DNA from: Corbicula japonica
Taxonomy: Eukaryota; Mollusca; Bivalvia; Venerida; Cyrenidae
NCBI GenBank assembly: GCA_038501625.1
Contig: JAZAYU010000200.1
Span: 868,001-932,000, forward strand
DNA length: 64,000 bases
Reading direction: 5' to 3'
Below the pieces are notes generated by a model. It saw only the letters and a list, made by a program, of their open reading frames with translations, was not told the DNA's origin and searched no databases. Shown piece by piece: positions 1 through 12,600 of this stretch. The number at the start of each line of letters is the position of its first letter. Positions within the stretch are counted from its first letter, which is position 1. The translations under genes were made by a program, and so were the position numbers.

Positions 1-181
1 ATTATTAAGACGAATATTTTATTCTCGTAAGAAAAACAAAGGCCTACTTTTTAGTTCAGCAATTTAGAGTAGTTATATAGTTACGCTTTTTAAATTTTAA
101 TCTTAAATCAAAACATTTTACACTATCACTTTAAGCAAAAAGTAATGAAAAACTTCTTTCTAGATTGAATAACAGGTTTAC

Positions 182-349
182 ATGAATTCGGAAGTCTCCA
201 CTGTATATTTATGCCGGCCTGATTGACTCCTGATGAGTCATATTTGCAAAAGGTTGAGACCTTTGGTTCCTCGGGAGGATCGCGCCTCCAACCTGTCGGG
301 TTGTACAGGGTGGGGTAGTGCTGCTGCAACTTATCGAACCAACAGTCCT
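182..349 (-). CDS. Internal exon of a receptor-like extracellular protein (IL-17R-like?)
   Basis: Open stretch of 168 bases on the minus strand, bounded by an acceptor (TTCTGTTTTAG before 349) and a donor (GTAAAC after 182). It is phase 1 at both ends, like the other genes here. It encodes about 55 residues with two cysteines near the ends of the segment, a P-T-G-W-R-R-D-P-P block and G-I-N-I-Q-W-R-L-P. A Cys/Trp start, a proline-rich turn and an I-x-W-x-L strand recall the N-terminal extracellular region of IL-17-receptor-like proteins, but the likeness is weak and could be to another fibronectin-III-type module. The G+C content is higher than the flanks. The preceding exon must lie at higher coordinates and the following one beyond the left edge; neither was identified. 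I am fairly confident it is a real exon and unsure of the family. Confidence 0.5.
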
Positions 350-372
350 CTAAAACAGAAATAAAGATAATT

Positions 373-1340
373 TAAACAAGAAATATCTTTAAAAAAGATA
401 AACGGCGTTGATGGAAAAGATTTATATATACATGTATATAAGAAAGAAAGAAATACAGAGAGGCAAAGCAGACACAGTTTAGTTATTTTATTTTATTTGT
501 TATAGCTGTCGACGAACCCTCCCTGCCTTCTTAGTATGACTTAGAGATTAAGCGACCGAATCATGACAACTCATAAATTTATTGAAAGTGTCTTTCAAAA
601 AAAATGTTGAAGCTGTTGCAACAATTTCATACAGTGATAACAAGTCGATTAAAGATACTGAAGCAAAATATTCAGTTTCAATAAAATGCCTCGTGTAGAG
701 TGAGAATTCAAGATGAATAAATGTCCTTGAAATTTAATAAATATAAATAATAACAGCCTGTTACAAGAGCGAAATCTACCAACTTTTAAGTATATTAACT
801 TCAAAAAAAGTGTCCGTCCTGAGTATTGAACCCGGGGCCTCCGCTTGAGAGGCGAGAGTGTTAGCCACTACACTACAGTAAACTTGTATTTCGTACTTGA
901 AATTAACAATCAGTATCAAAGGAACTAGAAAGGAACCAGTAAGAACTAGGAATATCTACACTTCTCTTTCGTTTTACACTGTGTATTGTATGCAAGTGTT
1001 TACCTGACACCCAAGAATATTCCATATAATATTGTATTTAAGCCATCAATATTGACTTAACTGGTTACTTAAATCGTAAATATGTTTTTCCTCCAATACA
1101 ACACCCACTAACAACCAATCGAATTAATCTATTTGATTTTTCCGCTGCATAATAATAAAAATCCCACTAGATACCTCTCCACCCTGCTAGATGCCTCTCT
1201 GGTGTAAATAGCTACCAATCGAAATAGTTTATTTCATTTTCCCTCTGCATTGTAAGAGAATACGAGTATTATTTACAACATTTCATTGGTCGAAAAACTA
1301 GGTCAAAAGTGACCTTAGACAGCTAACGCCGAAAAAAATA
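373..1340. repeat. Dispersed repeat, copy 1 (partner at 38264-39050)
   Basis: From the ACAAGAAATATCTTT block near 373 to the ATTGGTCGAAAAACTAGG block near 1285-1335, this stretch aligns collinearly with 38264-39050 with small indels. Both copies contain a tRNA-Glu-like segment in the same orientation. Either it is a dispersed element with a tRNA-derived head or a segmental duplication. No ORF is visible. Edges are approximate. Confidence 0.7.
811..878 (-). repeat. tRNA-Glu(CTC)-like SINE head
   Basis: On the minus strand there is an A-box-like TAGTGGCTAACAC, an anticodon-like loop CTCTCAA (U33 and CTC anticodon) between CGC and GCG, and a B-box-like GGTTCAATACTC. The T-stem does not pair properly and no clean acceptor stem is seen. 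It is therefore a tRNA-derived SINE promoter rather than a working tRNA gene. The same structure recurs at 38544-38612. Confidence 0.5.
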
Positions 1341-2928
1341 ATGATTTACAAACTTGACTTATTGATAATCGAATAGATGCGAAGGGAAAACCACCGAACA
1401 TGACAAATATCAAAATATTGCAGACTCGGTTTTAGCGAGCCTGTTCATTGGCAATAATAGAAAAGCATATTACTGTCCACGCCGCCTAGCCCCGGGTTGA
1501 GTGCTTCTTAATATGTTTGCAAATATACTTGCTGGTCCTTCAAAGATGGTATTCGGTAACAGATAACTATCGGTAACTGAGTGAAGTACGGGGAGACGTT
1601 TCACTGCCGCCACACGGAACAAACAACGCTACTGTGATATTAAAATAGAAAGAAAAGAACTTTGAGATAAAATCTACTGAATCAAGCATTCCTTTTTGAA
1701 ACTAACTATACTGAATCAAGCTTTCTCGTCAACAGTACTGTGTTCTTGTGTTTGTATTTAAAATCATTTGTTTGTTTATAGTTGTTTTTGTTTTGTTGTT
1801 TTTGTTTGTTGTTGTTGTTGTTGTTTTCGTATAATACACCTGACCCAGTCTCTGACCAAATGACCCTCATTCCCTTTGATGCTTACTGCCCTTCTATCAT
1901 AACTTTTTCGAATGCTAGTTAATTTTAATTTGGCTAATACCTGTTTTAGTTATTTAAATATATGTTTGTCTTAATGAAAAGTTAGCACGTTTTATTCTAA
2001 ACATATAAATACTTGAAAGTTTTGCAGTTAAGGGGATGTAAACCAAGGTACTGTGTTATAATTTAATTTAGCAGGGACTCATTTTCGCGTAAACGCCTAA
2101 AAGGATATATTCGCGCTGTGATAAATTCGCGGAATTGTGTTTTTCTATTAAGACATATTAAAACATGGTGTGATTTAGCTTGGTTTTAAATTCGCGCAAG
2201 AACTCTAGCGCGAAATTCGGGCATGAACTCTAGCGCGAAATTCGCGCATGAACTCTAGCGCGAAATACGCGAATTTTAAACCCGTGTGAAATATTATGAT
2301 TCCACAGATTACTGTAGCTAAATGGTCATTTTGTCAGAGACTAACCCAATTTTCTTTCTTACCTGTGCAATTAAACGTCGTATGGATATCAGAGTGAAAC
2401 TGAAAAAGAAATAAGAAATAAAATTGACCCTTTTCTCAATATATCCGCATTTTTACGCGTGTGTGACCAGTGTAGATCCAGATCAGTCGACACATTCGTG
2501 CCATCTGATCAGGATCAGCAATGGTCGCATTTTGGTCAGAAATAACGTAACTACATATAGTATTTAATGGAAATATTTAACAATACAGTTCCTCGTGCCA
2601 AAGACCACCTGTGAAAAAGACCGCATATCATTTTGTCCCACTGACAGATTTAAACAAAAAAAGTCGCATGTGAACAAGGAACAACTGCTCTCATAGACCA
2701 CTTTTGTCTTTTAAGACAGGTTTGTCTGCATTTTGATGTTTTTGGAACAGAATATGAACGTTTTTAATATAAAAGATAAAAATTAATGAAATGTTCCGTA
2801 ACCTCCAATAAACAGTAACGAAAACCAAATTTTATGCTGTCATACTCGTACTATAAAGAAATAAATGTTTTATTAATTATATATTAAAATAAAAATTAAA
2901 CAACAAAAATATTGCAGAAAAGGGCTTT
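1341..2928. other. Noncoding; short simple repeats only
   Basis: No supported gene. It holds a T/G-rich run of TTTG and TTG units (about 1755-1826), three 25-bp units containing GAACTCTAGCGCGAAAT (about 2190-2275) in a CG-rich patch, and at 2428-2548 the left half of a TTAA-type GATC-rich MITE described under the intact copy at 2929-3169. Confidence 0.5.
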
Positions 2929-3169
2929 TTAACCCTTTCCTCCATATATACACATTTTTACGCATGAGCCACCAGTGTAGATCTAAATCAGCTGGCACAT
3001 CTTTGCCGTCTGATCAGGATCTGCACTGGTCGCATTTTGGTCAGAAATAACCTAATGAATCAAAAAGCGAACAGTGCAGATCCTGATCAGACGGGACGAA
3101 TGTGCCGGCTGATCGGGATCTACACTGTTCGCCCACGCAAAAAAATGTGTCGATGGAGGTAAGGGTTAA
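2929..3169. mobile_element. Intact TTAA double-hairpin MITE (piggyBac-like ends)
   Basis: A 233-bp element flanked on both sides by TTAA (2929-2932, 3166-3169). Its inverted ends are CCCTTTCCTCC / GGAGGTAAGGG. The interior consists of two separate hairpins, each built from a GTGTAGATC-type arm and its complement and each holding several GATC tetramers. They are separated by a spacer with GGTCAGAAATAACC. TTAA target duplication with CCCTTT-type ends is the hallmark of piggyBac-related MITEs; that assignment is inference. There is no coding capacity. About 30 whole or partial relatives occur in the window. Confidence 0.75.
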
Positions 3170-3214
3170 TTCAAGAAAACAGTATCTACTTTGAATGGTA
3201 TAAGTGCATTTGTT

Positions 3215-3330
3215 AATTTCAAGTCAAGTCAAGTCAACTTTTTATTGGCATTAAACAAATAAATGATCAGAGCCAAACAACATTTCATAATGGCGGCATA
3301 TAAAGTATACAAGAAAATAAAAGAAAAGCA
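3215..3330 (-). mobile_element. Probable 3' tail of a LINE
   Basis: CAAGTCAAGTCAAGTCAACTT followed by TTTTTATTGGCATT reads on the minus strand as an AATAAAAA end with a short TTGAC tandem tail. That is the style of 3' end seen in CR1/L2-type LINEs. No coding part is attached, so this is at most a 5'-truncated fragment. Confidence 0.3.
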
Positions 3331-3946
3331 CGATATAAGAGGCATTGTATATGTAATATGGTGTATGACATGTAATAGTGGTACGCTATTTATACTTCGT
3401 TGTGGTATGAATAATTATTATTGTTGATTATCGATATGTGCGATAAGTCTACCCGGATGTGCGACTGGTGTAGAACCAAAGTCTGTGCAGTCTACACTGG
3501 ATCTACAACTTTCGATATTTGTTCAGAAAATTATCTAATTTATCTAAAATCGAACTGCTTATCTATATAATAGTTCCCCATCTGACATAAGCTATATTCC
3601 ATGGTGTATTGGGTTAAACCGTACACATTTTTTGATCATTAAAAATAAACATTTACACAAAATGATCATTATTTCTCCTTCATTTTTTATGTTAACAATG
3701 TGCTAATGCCGTGGATTTCATTTTTGAACGTAACTGTAGTACAAAATACTAGTACTGTGCATAGAAAGCCAGTTACATATCAGAGAAATCAATACACTGC
3801 ATAACACTGAATTATATCATAACTGACCCAGATTCCGACAGAGTTATATCAAAGACTAGCCCCAAAGCCTATGTTGTGTAGATTTTGCTGATTGTCTTCA
3901 AATTGTTAATACATGTATAATATAAGTTATAATAAAGATGTTTCAA

Positions 3947-3978
3947 GTAAGTTTGTTGTTGTTGTTGTTGTTGTTGTT

Positions 3979-4048
<70 letters not shown>

Positions 4049-4193
4049 CAGTAGCAGTAGTAGCAGTAGCAGTAGCATTAGCAGCAGCAGCAGTAGGTAG
4101 TAGTAGTAGCAATTGTAGTAGTAGTTGTTGTTGTAGCAGTAGCAGCAGTAGTAGCATAAGCATCAGCAGTAGCAATAGTAGTAGTAGTAGTAG

Positions 4194-4225
<32 letters not shown>

Positions 4226-4245
4226 CTAGCAGTAGTAGTAATTGA
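3947..4245. repeat. Compound GTT/GTA/GCA microsatellite
   Basis: Nearly 300 bases of trinucleotide units on the + strand: GTT, then a long GTA run, then mixed GTA/GCA/GTT. Open frames of poly-V, poly-L, poly-Q and poly-T on both strands are artefacts of the three-base period. The next 230 bases (to 4478) show no gene. Confidence 0.95.
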
Positions 4246-4470
4246 TGTAGTGTATGCAGCAGCAATAGCAGAGCCTAGGCACTAAATGTCATCTTTTAAT
4301 TTGATAAATTTATATGGACAACAGGATAACATCATTATATACAGCGTAAAACAACAACAACAAAAATAAACAACAATAACAAAATATTACTATTTTAGTC
4401 CACGATGTAGTCTACCAGGTCCAACAAACTGCCCTTTCCTTTGAAAAACAACTACAACAAAGGCAAGGGA

Positions 4471-7400
4471 TGGTAGACAGTGGCGTAGCTACTATTAGGG
4501 GGTCCTACTAAAAGCCACTAAGGACCACTAAGTGCCACTAAGGACCACTAAGTGCCACTAAGGACCACTAAGTGCCACAAAGGACCTTTAATAGTCACAA
4601 AGGATTGAAGAAGGGGCATGGGGTATCACTAAGGAGTGCCCAGAACCACTGAATACAAGGCACATAGTTCTTGTACAAGGCACAAAGTAGTCATAAAACA
4701 GACATTAAGTACATGTAGAATCCATTTAAGAAGCACTAAACACATGAATAGTTAAATATGTTAAACCTTCATTTAGACATTTAAGTGCCTTCAGTGACAT
4801 TAAGACATTTAAGTTGCATTAGAGGATCCATTTAAGAGACACTAAGTACAAGAAGGATATGTTAAAGAGGCACCGAGTACATGTAGGATCTAATTAAGAG
4901 GCATGAAGGCTCAATTTTAGAAACACTTAGTACATGTTAGATCCATTTAAGAGGTACAAATTACATGTATAGTTAAGGTTCCATTTTAAAGGCACTAAGT
5001 ACATGTAGATCCATTTCAGCAATTTTAGTACAAGATGGATCCATTTAACAGGGATTTTAACAGCTGTTGAAAACAAGGGGCCATTTATCTCCTATTGAGA
5101 TGTACATAGTGCCTTGTAAAGAGCTCACAGATGCCTTGAAAATAGCTAGCAGATGAACTTAGTGCCTTCAATATGTCTTTTAGAAGTACTAAGTGCCTTC
5201 TGAAGGGCTGCCAAATATACTCAATGCCTTCTAAAGGACTCACAGATGAACTTATTGCCTTCTGAAAGGCTCACAGGTGTTATTAATGGCTAGCAGATAA
5301 ACTTAGTGCTTCCAAATGGCTATAAGATGTACTTAGTGCTTTCTGAAGGGCACACAGGTGTAATAAGTGCCTTCTGAAGAGCTCCCAAATGTACTAAGTG
5401 CCTAATAAGAGCTCACAGATGTACTAAGCGCCTTCTGCAGAGCTCAGAGATGTACTTAGTGCTTTTTGAAGAGCTCACAGATGTACTTAGTGCCTTCTGA
5501 AGAGCTCAATATGTACTTAGTGCATTCTGAAGAGCTCACAGATGTACTTAATGCCTTCTGAAGAGCTCACAGATGTACTTAGTGCATTCTGAAGAGCTCA
5601 AGATGTACTTAGTGCATTCTGAAAAGCTCAAGATGTACTTAGCGCCTTCTGAAGAGCTCACAGATGTACTTAATGCCTTCTGAAGAGCTCACAGATGTAC
5701 TTAGGTAACTTAGCGCCTCTGAAGAGTTCAAGATGTACTTAGTGGATTCTGAAGAGCTCACAAATGTACTTAATACCTTCTGAAGAGCTCACAGATGTAC
5801 TTAGTGCATTCTGAAGAGCTCACAGATGTACTTAGTGCCTTCTGAAGAGCTCACACATGTACTTTGTGCCATTTAAATGGTTTTGAAATTTACTTAGTGC
5901 TTTCTAAAAGGCTATGAGATTTACTTAGTGCATTCTAAAAGGCTATGAGATTTATTTAGTGCGCTCTAAAAGGCTATGAGATTTACTTTGTGCCTTCTAA
6001 AAGGCTATGAGATATACTTAGTGACTTCTAAAATGCTATGAGATTTACTAAGTGCCTTCTAATAGGCTATGAGATTTACTAAGTGCGTTCTAAAAGGCTA
6101 TGAGATTTACTTAGTGCCTTTTAAAATGCTATGAGATTTACTTAGTGCCTTCTAAAAGGCTATGAGATTTAATTAGTGCGATCTAAAAGTCTTTGACATT
6201 TACTTAGTGCCTTCTAAAATGCTATGATATTTATTTAGTTCGTTCTAAAAGGCTATGAGATTAACATAGTGACTTCTAAAAGGCTATGAGATTTACAATG
6301 TACTTAGTGCATTCTAAAAGGCTATGAGATTTATTTGGTGCGTTCTAAAAGGCTATGAGATTTACTTAGTGCCTTCTAAAAGGCTATGAGATTTACTAAG
6401 TGCCTTCTAAAAGGCTATGATATATACTTAGTGCCTTCTAAAATGCTATGAGATTTACTAAGTGCCTTCTAATAGGCTATGAGATTTACTAAGTGCGTTC
6501 TAAAAGGCTATGAGATTTACTTAGTGCCTTCTAAAATGCTATGAGATTTCTTTAGTGCCTTCTAAAAGGCTATGAGATTTACTTAGTGCCTTCTAAAAGG
6601 CTTTGAGATTTAATTAGTGCGTTCTAAAAGACTTTGAGATTTACTTAGTGCCTTCTAAAATGCTATGATATTTACTTAGTTAGTTCTAAAAGGCTATGAG
6701 ATTTACTTAGTGCCTTCTTAAAATGCTATGAGATTTACTTAGTGCATTCTAAAAGGCTATGAGATTTACTGAGTGCATTCTAAAATGCTATGAGATTTAC
6801 TTAGTGCCTTTTAAAAGGCTATGAGATTTACTTAGTGCCCTCTGAAAGGCTATGAGATTTACTTAGTGCTTTCTGAAAGGCTAAGATTTACTTAGTGCAT
6901 TCTAAAAGGCTATGAGATTTACTTAGTGCCTTCTAAAATGCTATGAGATTTACTTAGTGCCTTCTAAAAGGCTATGAGATTTACTTAGTGCCTTCTGAAA
7001 GGCTATGAGATTTACTTAGTGCCTTCTAAAAGGCTTTGAGATTTACTTAGTGCATTCTAAAAGACTATGAGATTTACTTAGTGCATTCTAAAAGACTATG
7101 AGATTTACTTAGTGCGTTCTAAAAAGCTATGAGATTTACTTAGTGCCTTCTAAAATGCTATGAGATTTACTTAGTGCCTTTTAAAATGCTACAAGATTTA
7201 CTTAGTGCCTTCTAAAATGCTATGAGATTTACTTAGTGCCTTCTAAAATGCTATGAGATTTACTTAGTGCCTTCTTAAATGCTATGAGATCTACTTAGTG
7301 CCTTCTTAAATGCTATGAGATTTACTTAGTGCCTTCTAAAAGGTATTTTCTACATATGCGATGGTCGCCCTTCGCATATAAAGAACAGTCATCTATATAA

Positions 7401-7735
7401 AAAAAAGTCAGTATGATAATGGGTCTGTGCTTGCAGTCGTATTATTGAGACTAGGGGGTTAGGGTGGCGGCGATGGTAGCGAGTTCAAGACCTTAGTCGA
7501 ATCAAGGGCTGCATGATTTACCGTTCCCAGTAAAGTTTGCATCAAAACAAATTCATAGTTATTTTTTTTTCTTTTTTTTGTTTTGATAATTGTCTTTGAA
7601 AAAAACTTTAGAACGCTTTTTGCTATTTTTAATCTCCACGTGTTTCACGGGCCTTCTAACCAAGGGGCAACTGCCCCTTGGAACCCCTTATATGAGCCTA
7701 CAACATGAAAATAGCTGGCTACGCCACTGGTAGAA
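4471..7735. mobile_element. hAT-like nonautonomous element carrying a minisatellite
   Basis: The ends are inverted: AGTGGCGTAGC starts at 4479 and GCTACGCCAC ends at 7727. The flanking octamers TGGTAGAC (4471-4478) and TGGTAGAA (7728-7735) agree at 7 of 8 positions, as expected for a hAT target duplication. No transposase is seen. The interior starts with a few 20-bp CTAAGGACCACTAAGTGCC units (about 4505-4585). It continues through degenerate related sequence into the 31-bp minisatellite, and ends with unique sequence rich in GGGGCAACTGCCCC. This is a transposon shell whose body is mostly tandem DNA. Confidence 0.6.
5090..7345. repeat. 31-bp minisatellite, about 70 units, two subfamilies
   Basis: All units contain TACTTAGTGCCTTCT or close variants. 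From about 5090 to 5860 the linker is GAAGAGCTCACAG, giving a SacI-type palindrome per unit. From about 5880 to 7345 it switches sharply to AAAAGGCTATGAG. The period is 31 bp in both blocks, so they are subfamilies of one array. The ACTTAGTG core also matches the degenerate sequence at 4700-5080, which suggests the array grew from an internal motif of the host element. Confidence 0.9.
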
Positions 7736-8616
7736 ATATGTAGAAAGTCATTTGATTTTGTGCTTTATTTAAAATTATGAACGACTTACAGTATCCTCAG
7801 CGCATTTGTTGCCAAGACTGGTCCTAATAATAATAATCCAAAATAACAAATCTGTAAGGAATTTAACAGACATCTTTCCAAAATTTAATGTTCAACGTCA
7901 TTTTACACAGAAAAACGGATGTTTTTTATCACAGTTCCATTTTCTTTATACTTTTTTCCATGAAACCAATTCACAATTCCAATTTTTAAACGTTTTCCAT
8001 GACAACAATTTAATTTTAAACGTCGATTATCCAATGAACGTTCAATACTTTTGTTAATATTTCACTATCAATCCTTATTCAAACAAAATTCATCAAACTG
8101 GAGTATTTGAGAGTGATTGAGATACCAAGTCAACAACTTAAAACCGGAAAAACAGAAATTCGCCGAGTCCACCATCACACGGAGGCCTCTCAGTTGTAAT
8201 GAGGTACTCCAAGTATCCTATTACATCGCAGTTCAAAAACTGTATTCTATAGGTTATAGACCACTACATATTGGTGATCAGACCTCTAAATAATGTGGTG
8301 AAGGGAATTTGCGGACCAGTAACAGGAAGTCAAGCCTGATTGGTAGAAAATGAAACACAGCTTGTATAATTGCAAAGTGCATTTAAATTTGGGAGACATT
8401 TCAAAAAACACATACAAACATCATGTGCTTATACAGTTGTGGCTTTATAAGTTGATAGTTTTGGCTGTTTGCATCTCTTGCCACTTGTTGACAGCTTTTA
8501 TAAATACAACATAACATATCATGTTATGTTTTATAAACACGGCATTTGGAATAATTTCGGCAACAAGCTATTTCTTGAGTGGATGGGATGATGATGAAGA
8601 TGGTGATGATAATAAT

Positions 8617-8652
<36 letters not shown>

Positions 8653-9256
8653 AACAAGATCAGAAATATTAAATTTTATCCCAGAGACATTTCGTATCGG
8701 ATTTTTTTATCAGGAAGAATTATTTTGGACCAGATTTATTTGTGATTACAAACGTTTCTAATGAAATATTAAACAACACTTTTTGTGCCGCGCCTTGTTA
8801 AATATTCATGTCATCTTAAAGCAATTTCTCTTCCTTTGTGTCTATGTTGTGATTTGTTTGTTTTTGTTTGTTTGTATTTTTGCTTTGTAAAATTGTCACT
8901 GCTTTATTTTACAACTTACTTACATGTGTTTAGTTTGAGAAATGTGTTGGTCATATGTCTTTAGTTATTGTTAATGGCCACAGGCAACATAATGTATGCA
9001 GATTTGCATCACTGGAAACTGGAAACTGTTAACCAAAACGCGTCATAGGGAAGATAATGATGTCATTCTTTGAAGACAATACAAAAATGAGCAGACGACA
9101 TTGCTTATTGTGAATTTAACGGTAAAAATATTAATTATTTAAAAACAATATGTAACACTATCGCCTATTAGTCATGGACAACTAACGAGAAGTGTTAGTT
9201 TTTTTTCCAAAAACAATTGTCAGAAATATCACCGAAGACATGTTTGCGCATGCGCG
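7736..9256. other. Noncoding, AT-rich
   Basis: No gene is supported. A CAT trinucleotide run lies at about 8617-8652 and explains the poly-His and poly-Ile frames there. The frame at 7806-8057 has ordinary AT-rich composition with no recognisable domain. Confidence 0.5.
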
Positions 9257-9680
9257 GTCTATTTTACCATCAGACAATAGCTGACACTAAATAGTCCCAA
9301 TTTTTTGCGCTTATACGGGATAGAATATTACATGATAGGCACGTGCTTAATGAATGACTGACAAAATGCCAAATTCATTATTCGATGTGCATTTTATCAA
9401 AAAAGACCCTGATAGTAGGACGGCATATGTTAAACAGTTTAAACAAGTTCACACAGAAGTGCAAAAAAAAACTGTTCACCGGTTCAAGGTGTCAGATCTC
9501 AGTTAACTGATAAATGACCTATAATTTTCTTGCTAGAAATGGACAGTACAATCATTTAGCTTTAAAAGCATATAAGTTCCCTCCTTACCAAATGGTTCCA
9601 TCTATAGTTTACAGCCTTAAAAATATGTCATGCTAACTATATTTTAAATAGGGAATACTATTTAGAGGTCTTATACCTGT
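9257..9680. repeat. Dispersed repeat R400, copy with empty insertion site
   Basis: About 400 bases align with 22130-22535: shared blocks include CCCAATTTTTTGC, GGACGGCATATGT, GTTCACACAGAAGTG and TTGCTGGAAATGGACAGTA-like sequence. The left part, CTGACACTAAATAGTCCC (9281-9298), is the uninterrupted form of a site that carries a 1.6-kb insertion in the other copy. No coding capacity is seen. Confidence 0.75.
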
Positions 9681-12600
9681 ATGCACCGATTACTTTGGTT
9701 TCATGAGATACATGGGAAATTGAAATCAGGGAGAATAATTTTGGGCTGTTTTCATTGATAACAGTATTATAACATTCCATTGGTTATTTCGTCATCAGAT
9801 TTAAGTATTTGTTAGATCTGACTTCCTTGAGATTGACTTTGATTGTCGGTCATCCTGATGACCGACATATTATAATGGACCAAACTTGAACTTTGAAGGG
9901 TAACACCGGTTAACAGCGGCACCGGACGTGGTCACTTTAGACAAAGCCGCCCGTCTAGAGCTTGGGAATGCTATTCCGTTCCCCCTATTTGCAAGAAAAG
10001 TCTTCTAAATGTTGATGAAACAATATCTGGACGTTGTAGTAACATCAAATCAGAAATTGAGCCGATATATAACGACATGTTAAATTATATAAACATACGT
10101 GTGTTGTATTTTCTACAGGGTGTAGAAAAAATGTTATGCGTCTTTTTTTTATAAAGTCACGTGATGAAAACCTTCATAGCAAAATATTATTTGTGTATAA
10201 ATTGAACTGTTACGTTATTTGATTCAAACAACTGTTCAGGATGATCCCATATATGAAATAGATTCAATCCGTTATATTGATTTTGTTGGTCAAAAGCAAG
10301 ACATCGTTTATGTTTTTCTTAGAGACTAATGAATATCCGGGCGTGGTCGATTGGGCTGTCGGAACTGTGCCAGAATCAAATTCCGACTCTTCCACAGAAT
10401 CTGCTTGACTGTTTCACTGCGCAGTCTGTACTTTCAGCAGACAGCGACAGTAGTAAACCAATTTTGTCTGGCGATTATAGTCGCCAGAGAATTCTTAGCG
10501 AGCTTCAGTTATCTTTCCTCGAGGTTTAAAATAGGCGGTATTCCCCAAGCTTGCAAGTAAAGTACATACTGCTGCTGGAGATTAACAACACCAGTTGGTG
10601 TTAGATTTAAAAATACAACGAACTCGGAGTCATATTACAAGATGTATGTTTACCGTTATCACAGCAGAGTTGCTGATAGCAATTTGATGCCACTTAAATG
10701 TCGGTCACTGATTTATTGCCATTCATATGTTTGGAATGCATATTATGATGAGATCTGTATCTGTATTGTTACGACGCTTGTAACCACTGCTGGCGTAGTG
10801 CGTCGGGGGTTTAACCATTCGAGTTGCACAAATACTGCACACTGTTTGCCATATCCTGTCGTTCAGGGCGACGTTTACACCTTCTATATGCTGGTTTAAT
10901 ACAGTATAAGCTGTACCTCTTCTTTTCTTTTTTACAAATGGTTTATATTTACTCTTTAATCAAGTGTTATGTTGAATTATTGTAATGAGCAATAACAAGT
11001 TGATAAGAAGCTGGAGAATTTTTTTTAAATAGATACAGAGAACAGGCTTGACCTAATCCAGAAGCCAATCAGAGGCCTCTAGTTTTTTGGTTTACAACAG
11101 TCGTTTATTTTCTGATAACGACGGAGAAAGAGTCTAAGAATCTGCCAAACGAGTGAGATTGGATGTCGGAACAGAATCATGATAGGTTTTTATAAAAAGT
11201 GTTACATAATTGCATGTTTATTATATCTTTTGAAGTCTAAAGAACTCCTAATGGTCTTAATAACCCATACTTCATAGTTCAACTAAGTTTTCTTAGTTTT
11301 TAGATCAGTCAACAAAAAGCAATATTTATAATTTACTGAAAAATAACACTATTTCTGGTATTTATGTTGGTGAAATTCTTGGCATAGTACTGAAATGTAA
11401 CCATTATCTTATTTTATGGCAAAAAAAAACCAGTATCTAAAAATATTTCAGTTTGGTGCAGTATAAAACACTGACCGATTCACACCACCTTTTTCGATGG
11501 AATGGATAGAACGCTGCCAGAACACAGTTCCGACGCACTCGATTGGAGTTCTCCCTGTTCTAAATGTCGGAATTTCCAATCGAGCACGCTCCGACTTTTG
11601 CGGGAAAGGCTGTCTGTAAACAAAAGTTTACAAAAAGCTAGTCGGTCATTAGCATACACTTTCAACCAAAAATGTATTCCAAAATCTAGAGTTCAACAAC
11701 AAAATTTCGTCACTGTCCTAGGGTGGGGGGATGAGCAGCCTGACAGGGACTCAAATTATTAAATTTACTATTCTGATCTTCAACAATTTCGTTAGAATGC
11801 TGAACTTAAACATGTAATATTGATGGTTCTCGCACATTTTCCTGTTTTTGTTTGTTAGTTTTAATGATGTCAATTTCAATGTATGCCATGTTAGATGACA
11901 TTATGCGGGTTTCAAAAAAACTCATGTCCATGCATTGACTTTGAAAATTGATGAACACTTCTACCCATGTGTTAATTTTAAAAATTTCTTTCTTGTGGTA
12001 TAAATCACCAAACATACGGTCGTGAAACAGTAGAGGCTTATAGTAAACGAGGAGATGTTTTAAACAAGCATTTAGGAGGAAAGGAATGCTCAGAACTTGC
12101 TTAATTGTCAAAATATTGTCTTTTAAAGAGAGATTTTGCTTTTTGCGCTTTCCAGTGCAAATTTGTTGAATGTTATCAGAAGATACCGGAGGTTTAGCGA
12201 ATGTGACATGGCCATTGTTTAAAGTAAACATAGGAGATCATCATGGGCAATATTTTTATCTAATATCATAAGTGTAGTCAATTGGGCGGCGCTACGCTAA
12301 AAGACAGTCATCAATACGACCAATAAGCTGCGGACGAGAGAGATAAACGACTAGGATGGCCACATGAGGTTATGATTACACATTCAGCGTGGAAGCATCA
12401 ATAATGATTTTGTTTATTGAACTTGTCTGATATTAATTTATAGGATAAATGGCGACACGTTACCTCAGTTACAAGTACTTAGTTAGTCAAGTTTGTTGAA
12501 ATATAATTTCAATCCATAATTACACACTTTTGCATTTCACGAGCGCACTATTGAAATAACCTGAGATGCGAGAGTTTAAACCTAGTTGGTTTGATGACTA

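Noticed and set aside
811..878. Functional tRNA-Glu gene
   Set aside because: The T-stem does not pair, no acceptor stem is seen, and a second copy shares long flanks; better seen as SINE-derived.
3869..4265. Long poly-V, poly-L, poly-Q and poly-T open frames on both strands
   Set aside because: They are translations of a GTT/GTA/GCA microsatellite in several frames; no start context or flanking coding sequence.
5090..7345. CRISPR-like 31-bp repeats
   Set aside because: The whole 31-bp unit is repeated head to tail, with no spacer between repeats.
11806..12231. 141-residue open frame on the minus strand
   Set aside because: AT-rich composition, no domain, signal peptide or splice context. 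One frame of this length is expected by chance in 64 kb of AT-rich DNA.
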